From positions 1,302,001-1,366,000 of the forward strand of contig NC_052111.1 in the NCBI RefSeq assembly GCF_012273895.1: a DNA stretch of 64,000 bases, given 5' to 3'. Under the pieces are notes generated by a model. The model saw only the letters and a program-made list of their open reading frames with translations, was not told where the DNA came from and ran no database searches. Both the position numbers and the translations under genes were made by a program. The stretch comes from Zerene cesonia. Its lineage: Eukaryota > Arthropoda > Insecta > Lepidoptera > Pieridae. This document shows, in pieces, positions 56,937 through 64,000 of this stretch. Position 1 is the stretch's first letter. Each line of letters begins with the position of its first letter.

Positions 56937-57096
56937 CAGTAACCTGCGTCTTCACTCGCGTGATACCCTGTTAATACGTAGTACGCATCTATCTCTGTAC
57001 CAAATTTCATACAGATCACTGCAGAGGTTTTTGCGTCAAAGAGTAACAAACATATACATTTTTACAAACTTTCGCCTTTATTATATGTAACCCGCG
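56937..57096 (-). mobile_element. Degenerate Helitron-type element
   Basis: 'tctgtaccaaatttcataca', 'gaggtttttgcgtcaaagag' and 'tttacaaactttcgccttta' match the inner and end blocks of the copies at 32494 and 42181. The CTAG end is gone. Confidence 0.55.
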
Positions 57097-57317
57097 CCTT
57101 TATTGTATGACCGCCTCCTTCGTACAGTGGTTAACGCGGGAGTGTAAAACCAAGGGGTCCTGGGTTCGAATCCCGGTGGGGACGCACAAAAAAAAAATGG
57201 TCTTGGTCTGGCAGGACACAGAAGGCTGATCACCTACTTGTCTATAAAAAAAATCGATCAGTGAAACAGATGTATATCATCTGCCCCATACCACAGTAGG
57301 GGACACGGGACTTCACT
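57097..57317 (+). mobile_element. tRNA-derived SINE with target-site duplication
   Basis: A tRNA-like head begins near 57108 (A-box-like 'acagtggttaacgcg', perfect B box GGTTCGAATCC), followed by a run of A and a non-tRNA body ending 'gggacacgggacttcactta'. The 15-bp repeat TATATGTAACCCGCG stands at 57082-57096 and again at 57318-57332, as expected of target-primed insertion. It is not counted as a tRNA gene because the acceptor stem does not pair well and the body is that of a SINE. Confidence 0.75.
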
Positions 57318-57500
57318 TATATGTAACCCGCGGCGTCATTAGCGCGGAACCTGGGAAAAAAGTAGCTTATTCAGAATAATCTATTTCTGTAGTCTCAGTA
57401 CCATGTCATACAGATACAATAAGCTGTTTTCGCGTGAAAGAGTATCAAACATCCATACAGTCAACCATACTTACAAACTTTCGCATTTATAATATTAGTA
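57318..57500 (-). mobile_element. Degenerate Helitron-type element
   Basis: 'acccgcggcgtcattagcgcgg' at one end, 'cgcgtgaaagagtatcaaac' inside, and 'acaaactttcgcatttataa' with 'tattagta' at the other end. It borders the SINE. Confidence 0.55.
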
Positions 57501-59981
57501 AAAAAATTATAAATTTATCGAATATATTGAAATTATGTTCGTTTGTTGTCTAATCTGTTTGAAGAAAATCAAAATACCATTATTGAAGAATATAGCGCCT
57601 CGTTAAACTACGTTCTCATTTTTTTAGATGTTTATTGAATAATCAGATTATTCACACGTTCCAGTTATTACATTCTGAATACATTAATTAGTTATTATGT
57701 ACTCAAATATTTTTTTAATATATAGCAATCGATCAGTGTTAAAAAAATACTAACGTAATATAAACCATCAAAAATCTATCTTATATTTTAATAGATAATT
57801 AAAATGGATTTTGAATGAAATAGTAGACACTGCGTCAGGTTTATGATGCAAATGGCATTCACTAAATATTTTAATATTGCAATCGCCTAATGCCACATCA
57901 TTACAAAAAATGTACTTGAACTTTATGAATACAAGGTGCAGATGGTAAACAGGATGAGATCGTGATTTATTGTGACCAAAATTGGAGCATTTGCGATTTA
58001 ATCCCACTAATCTTTTAACCTTCCGGGTTGAATAAATTATTTTAAAAAATCTAAAAAAATATTTGCTTCGGAACAGATTTAATGCACATGCCACTGCCAA
58101 TAAATTAGAAGTGTTTAACTGGCCTATTATGATTTTATTCGCATACACATAGATAAAAAATAAAATGCAAATAATGTTTTATTATATTATATATAGTTTT
58201 GGTATACCAATGTTCATTCAAGTTCATATTACAGCGCCGGTGGTAGTTTGCATTTCGCCGAGCGGTGCTCATCAATGATATTTGCCATAGGTTTTAGTCT
58301 TCATTCCTAGTATTAAGTTTTTTCAGTAACTTGCTATATCTATCTTCTGCTATTACCGAACAAAATGTTTGTTCATTGAAACAACTAGGAGTTATCTTTT
58401 GCGTTGTGCATTTTGTCGCCCCTTACGATATTGGGTTCCTAGAGCACCACTCGCTCTATATCAAAAATAGCAGTATACACATAACTACACTAAAAAACAA
58501 GTTTTCGAAAAGTTATTTATATATTTGTCTTTCCATATGTCCAGATGGAAAACTATACCACTGATCTACAAAAAGAGTGACGAATGTTTGTGAATCAACA
58601 ATCGCATATATGTGTCTTTTGGAAAGAAATATAATTATCCTGAGATCTCAGGAGCACCTCTAAAAATAGCATCAAAACATATTGCATAATTGTATTAAGT
58701 AGGTGCACAGTCTAGAATATCGATGTTAATCGAGCTACAGCTCACAACCCACGATTGGCTTCTAATACAAGCAGTTATAATATATATTCTGAACGTGATC
58801 TTACTGACTTACCTTATAGAATTATAGAATTGATGTTGTGTTAAAACCACTTAGAGCTAATTTAATATGTACATTAGCATTGATTAATCAGTAACCTTAA
58901 ACTATATTCACATTGTTCATTCACATAATTTTAAGAATAGCTAATTTCTTTAACATTTACACGTACAACATGTAGTAAGGATTTTTTGGAGTGTACTTAC
59001 AGATTTAGAACAGAAAACGAATCAAAAATAAAAATACTGGTGAAATATTTGTCTGTATATTTATTATTTAGATAAATTTAACGTCATTAATAGTAGTCAT
59101 TCGACGGTTATTTTATATACAATGGAGGGAAATATCGATCAAGATATCATCAGTGAACTTCAGCTTTGATCGAGAACCAAATTATATGGTATCGACCGGG
59201 CAAATATGCGGATGGCATTCGTGTTAATTTCAAAGTTCAAGCTTAAAAGGAACTTTTGTGCCTGTGAAATCAAACAAAGACGAAATGTCAGGTAAAGGTC
59301 GTTTGGGTTTTGATTTTATTGTGCCCATTGATAATGTATGGCTTGCGTGACTAGATATTAGGTCGTTCTTTAATAAATCCTTTTTTTTATCAATCACCAT
59401 TTTTATCATCATTTTTATTCTGATATTCAATGGCATGCTATCTTGTTCAGTAGGGATAGAGGAATAGTTGCTAGAACATGTATACTCATATTTATACTTC
59501 TTACAAGCACCTGATTTATTACGAAACAAAAAACTTTACTTTTCTATAAATATATTACGCCTACAATGAAATAGACCATTAGGCACGAAAATTACTACAT
59601 AAATGTAAACATCATATCGACATTTCTGCTGTTGTAGACGAATTCGTGAGCAGTCGATATTTAAAATGTAATACAAGATGAAATCAGTAACAAAAGTACA
59701 TAAAACACGAGTTGCACATTAGAAGCTGCTAAGTAGCTTATAACCTCAAGAATGCAGTTACGAGCGCAGTGAAAGCTTTTCGCTGAGCTTCCGATTACAT
59801 AATAATCTACACGTTATAAATCTTAGAAACTTATGGGTTTTGTTCTTCATTTTAACGACTTTAACACGAACTATATAGACTTTAGCACAAGGCGCGCAAT
59901 TCTCGTATATTTTATTATTAAAATATGAATAAATAATAGGATTTAGGCATGTTTAACTTTGTATATTTGTATTATACTTAA
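57501..59981. other. Gene-free AT-rich DNA with two unexplained minus ORFs
   Basis: Minus ORFs of 126 codons (57768-58148) and 99 codons (59230-59529) are the longest open frames here. The first has no recognisable pattern and is within what chance can give over 64 kb. The second has a more protein-like tail and an acceptor-like site at its start; see findings. Confidence 0.4.
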
Positions 59982-60225
59982 CTAGCTTTCCGCCCGCGGC
60001 TTCGCCCGCGTGAAATTCGGTTATATCGCTTTCATCTCACTATTTTAACTCCTTCTACAGCTTCTATTTTTTTTCGCGATCTCAAAATCAGCCTTTGTCC
60101 TTACCCAAGTTCATTTCTACCTTCATATCAAATTACATCAAAATTGGTTCAGTGGTTTATGCGTGAAAGCGTAACAGACAGACAGACAGACAGATAGAGT
60201 TAATATCGCATTTATAATATTATTA
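59982..60225 (-). mobile_element. Helitron-type element
   Basis: CTAGCTTTCCGCCCGCGGC opens it, with GCCCGCG forming the hairpin. 'aaaattggttcagtggttta' and a (GACA)n run follow, then 'gcatttataatattatta'. It is the best copy of the subfamily also seen at 13533 and 53361. Confidence 0.75.
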
Positions 60226-60617
60226 CAGCAAATGATACGTAACGATTGAAATACTGTTATTTATGCGTTAATTGAATAGTGTACCTACATCTTAAGCAAT
60301 TATAACTACTTCCCGAAAAATCAATTAATCATACATGACTAGCGTGTTCCCGCGTAATTCGTCGAGGCACGTAACCAACCGGCCATCGCAGATGATAAAT
60401 GATTCTTGGTGATATATGGCTCGAGATAAACAGCGTGAAACTTAATAATATATGCCTAGATCGGAATGGCGAAAACGAGTTAGTGTTACTGCTTCAATAA
60501 TTGGAAATATAAACCAGGTGAAAGCTTTTTATTAAATACAACTTCTAATTTTTAGCAATTCAAACACAAAGAAGTAAAATGTATCAATTTTCATCATATG
60601 AAAACTTTTTAACGTAT

Positions 60618-60780
60618 TACAGATTCATTGTCATCATCATAATCATCATCAGCCACAGTCTGAGGGTTCAGGCCATAATCCACCACGCTGGCCAAGTGCA
60701 GGTTGGCAGATGTCACGTGTGACCGAGACTTAAAAAAGTTTGTCAAACTTTTTTAATGCCGGTTTCCTCGCGATGTTTTT
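60618..60780. mobile_element. LINE 3'-end fragment
   Basis: 'tcatcatcataatcatcatc' followed by 'agccacagtctgagggttca', then 'aatccaccacgctggccaag' and 'tgccggtttcctcgcgatgt'. These are frequent blocks of lepidopteran LINE tails. A smaller piece ('gttataatccaccacgct') is at about 61440. Confidence 0.65.
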
Positions 60781-62739
60781 TTATTATAGATTACAAGGCT
60801 ATGGCTAATATATATGGCCGTCTATAGAGATTATTTGCAGTCCTTCACAAATCACACATTCACAACAAAATTTTCGCACATGTGATTTAACATGTTTGGT
60901 ACTATATAACGCAACCAACTAACCAAAACAAGTATTTATCTTAACAATATTTCTATAAATGTATAAAAGCCTTCGATGTCCGTTATGTGGTGGATTATCG
61001 AAGATTTATTGAATAAAACTCGTAAATAGATAATCTAATAGAAAACTATGAAGGCCTAGTTGCTTTAAGGTTAATAAGGATGTAGAGGTTAATATATAGT
61101 ATGTCTTATTGTTTTAAATTTGCTGTATAAAATGTATTTCAAGAGCTGTTAAATGAAATAATATTAACCTGTCGCTGAAATGATAGGATGGTTTATGTAG
61201 TAATTATTCACTTTTTTAGCTCAAATGCAGGTTATCGACTCCCAAAACATTTAAACACAAATTAACCTGTGTGCATTTAGTGTTTATTTTATAAATTTAA
61301 TTTATAACCTATATTTATTAAAACTTACATAACCGATTAAAGATCATATTTTCATGTAAAGTTAATTAATAATTCATAATCATTAACCAATATGTTTTCT
61401 TCTTACTTTCTTACACACTCTTTCAATTAGGGGTTAGTAAGGTTATAATCCACCACGCTAAATCAGCCAGTAAAAATTAATATTAATACGCATTTTTTTT
61501 GTACAACTACTTCTCAATATTCGTATGGTTAGTATATCTATTAACCGTGAGTTAATCCAACCTGAGCTCTCCGAGTTAGTTGAATCGAATCTGGGATCCA
61601 GATGGAAAAGATAAAAATTTGGCAATCTATTGTAAATACGAATAATAGTTGCTTGTTACAAAATAATAAAACTTACCATAATTATGTGATACCCGTTAGC
61701 AAAACAATTTGTACGTAACGTTATTATAATCGAGTGTTACAATAGAAGCTACGGTAAGCACGCAACGATTAAGTTTACGTGTTTCCATTGCACACCGTTT
61801 TATATCTAAATGTTATAGTTAAACGTTACATATAGACAGGCAAACGTTTTCCCTTAGAATACGTTTTCCCAATTAATTTTGTAACGAAATGCCTGTGTTC
61901 TTACTACCGTTTTGCCAAATGGTTCTTACTACCTAGAATATATAAAAAGATGTTTGTGTATTCGGGAGATTCTTTATATTTTACGTATAACTGATTGTTT
62001 TTTATTGTAAGGACATTATGATCAATAAATAATAAAAATTTTAAACAATAAAATGCTGTACCAATAGCGAATAATCACCAAACATGTAAAATAATAATGT
62101 AGTCTGACACAAAATTACAAATGTATTTTTATATTCTCTTTGATGACAATCTTCCTGTTAGCATCACAATATTGATATTAAAATTAATAAGGCTATATTT
62201 TTGAGTCATTTACGAAATATAATGGAAACGAACCTTCTCGTTCATGACCTGGGAACCAGAACATCTCAGTTATATGTTTGTTCATAAGAATTGTACGCTA
62301 AAAGCTTTAACTATCCAATGCTGTTTTATATTCTAACATCATTGTTTAAATAATACTTGAACAATTCACCTTCCCTACATTTAACTTTTGCGAAGACGTG
62401 TTGGTCCGTTTATATCTTAATTCGAAATATTATTATAATAAATTTTGTGTTTAAGGTCGCGTTCACAATTTCAAATCCAACAAACGCCATATACATTCGG
62501 AGAGGTCTACTTCTTTCGCCTGCTTCTTATTTATGCAAATTTACGAATGCTCATATTCTATTTGTATTAATTCCAGCAAGTATCAGTTATGTTAATCCCG
62601 TCGTAGAATTTTCAAACTGTCCAATTAAATTATGAGCCAATTGAAAAGGTAACCATCGCTAACCCTTTCGTAATCTATCGTATTGTTATAGTTCAATTTG
62701 TTTCTTCTTTCTGGCGAGATTTACCCCGATGTTCATCAG
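60781..62739. other. Gene-free AT-rich DNA
   Basis: Apart from the short repeat piece near 61440 I see no exon, RNA gene or regulatory pattern that can be supported. Confidence 0.4.
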
Positions 62740-62990
62740 TTAAAAAGATTGCGTAGTGGCCAGTTCACATTGTTTACATGTAATCGGCGCATCGGTCAAT
62801 GAATGGGAGCTGCTAAATAATTTATCTAGTATCTTCTGGATATAATGGGTTGCGTAAAGCGTGTTCACACGTTTCCACGGCTGTTTCCCACAATGTGGTG
62901 CAACGGTGGTGAGTGTCGCCTGGTTCAGTCTTACGCGCCGGCTTGGAGCATTAAGCAGAATTTTTCTACAGTCCTTAATCGTGCATAGTG
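62740..62990 (+). promoter_or_regulatory. Candidate promoter / leader exon
   Basis: A GC-richer patch with the arthropod initiator TTCAGTC (62924-62930, start at 62927). One plus frame stays open from about 62846 to 62995 (MGCVKRVHTFPRLFPTMWCN and on, 47 codons), and the minus frame is open for 121 codons; neither resembles a known protein. It could instead be part of an old transposon. Confidence 0.25.
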
Positions 62991-64000
62991 AATGTGATAT
63001 ATAATTAGTGTTGTGTGTTGTTGTGGTTTGTTTGTTTCGTTCGTAATTGATGTGGTTATATTGATTGGTTGCATGCGATCTTACTTCTGATGTTTTGCAC
63101 TTCAAAGTTACAAATTTCCAATTCCAAAACTTTTACCTCGCGGACTTGCCTAACGGATTCCCTTATTATAAAGACGTCAATGATACTCATAACGTCAATG
63201 TCTTATTCATCATCTCTTCTTTGGCGAATTTAAACTAAATAAAAAAATATACGTAAACTAGAACTAATAAAAATCGTTTTTGCAAAAATTATAATTTATG
63301 TTATATAAAATAGAAAGCTAAACATAGAAAATATATTGATAATTAATATACAAAAGTTAAGCATTGAAAAATATTCATTTCATTTTCAATCGACACTTTT
63401 ACCCATATTATTTTAGTAGGTAAAATAGGCATATTATGTACATATAGCTTTCTCCGTTGCATACAATTGCACTAATCCATGCAACATACTATGTCACACT
63501 TTAACGCTCTATCAAGCCATTGTAATAATTAGAAATTAAAAATTTACTTCTATGTTTCACTTATAATAATTATTTTCCGCATAATTGTGAAAAAACATTG
63601 TGAATATGTAGCAAGCTAGTGCAGCGCCAGTAGATAATTAATTATATTAATATCTAGCCTAATCTACAAAAAGTATTAAAGAAGGAAAGTAGAATTTGAT
63701 GTAGGGATCTTAGGGAAATCCAGGAGAAGTTTCTAAAATCGTAGGAGGACAACTGAGTTTGTTTATTTTTACATTCATTATTTTAAAGCTCTACAATTTA
63801 ATAATGAAACGATCTCAGGTAGGAGTCTTAACACATACGAGGGAACTCATCAACGATATACAGCAATTACTTTGTTTGGGTTTAATTAATTTGCATCGAT
63901 TTTTAAAAATAAAATATAAATATATTACGTACCATCTTATAATACTGTTCCTAAACTTTCTGTTATATGATTCCCTTAAATTTTGCCAGTACATATATTG
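62991..64000. other. Gene-free AT-rich DNA to the right edge
   Basis: Nothing recognisable on either strand. Confidence 0.4.

Noticed and set aside
57108..57185. tRNA gene
   Set aside because: A good B box is present, but the acceptor stem pairs poorly and the sequence continues into a SINE body with target-site duplications.
57768..58148. 126-codon minus ORF
   Set aside because: No recognisable domain, no convincing splice sites or promoter, and one frame of this length is plausible by chance in 128 kb of readable strand.

Overview
The window is nuclear DNA of an insect, almost certainly a moth or butterfly. The evidence is: AT-rich DNA with GT-AG introns, proteins of clear animal type, and many copies of the short Helitron and SINE/LINE-tail families typical of Lepidoptera (ends such as CTAGC...CCCGCGG, '(TCA)n GCC' LINE tails, and the 'TCTATACTAATA...CTAG' element). 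Two runs of exactly 1000 N (17922-18921, 50218-51217) are scaffold gaps.

The genes lie in the first 26 kb as three divergent (head-to-head) pairs. Pair 1: the 5' exons of an alkaline ceramidase (minus, leaving the left edge) face a 14-exon gene that encodes an 865-residue protein I do not recognise (plus). Pair 2: the proteasome-associated WD-repeat protein PAAF1 (minus) faces sorting nexin 17 (plus). Pair 3: UQCRB, a subunit of respiratory complex III (minus), faces the mitochondrial lipoyltransferase LIPT1 (plus). The products are mostly housekeeping: sphingolipid turnover, proteasome regulation, endosomal recycling, respiration and lipoylation of mitochondrial dehydrogenases. I rebuilt the exons by hand. 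Reading phase closes across every junction, and PAAF1 (393 aa), SNX17 (477 aa), UQCRB (109 aa) and LIPT1 (415 aa) come out close to the usual family lengths or, for LIPT1, somewhat longer.

From 26 kb to the right edge (38 kb) no recognisable protein gene is present. The region is intergenic or intronic DNA with transposon remnants, microsatellites and palindromes. Two weak signs suggest it is the long 5' intron of an unidentified gene: a GC-rich patch with an arthropod TCAGT initiator and a following splice donor (26868-27014), and a 47-bp mini-exon with good splice sites and a well-placed ATG (34044-34090). A second GC-rich promoter-like patch lies at 62.7-63.0 kb.

The most interesting items are the unrecognised 14-exon gene, tight clusters of the pentamer TGTCA/TGACA in all three divergent promoter regions, an 86-nt GC-rich imperfect hairpin in very AT-rich surroundings (17535-17620), and four perfect, near-loopless palindromes. 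I found no CRISPR, phage, operon or prokaryote-like system.
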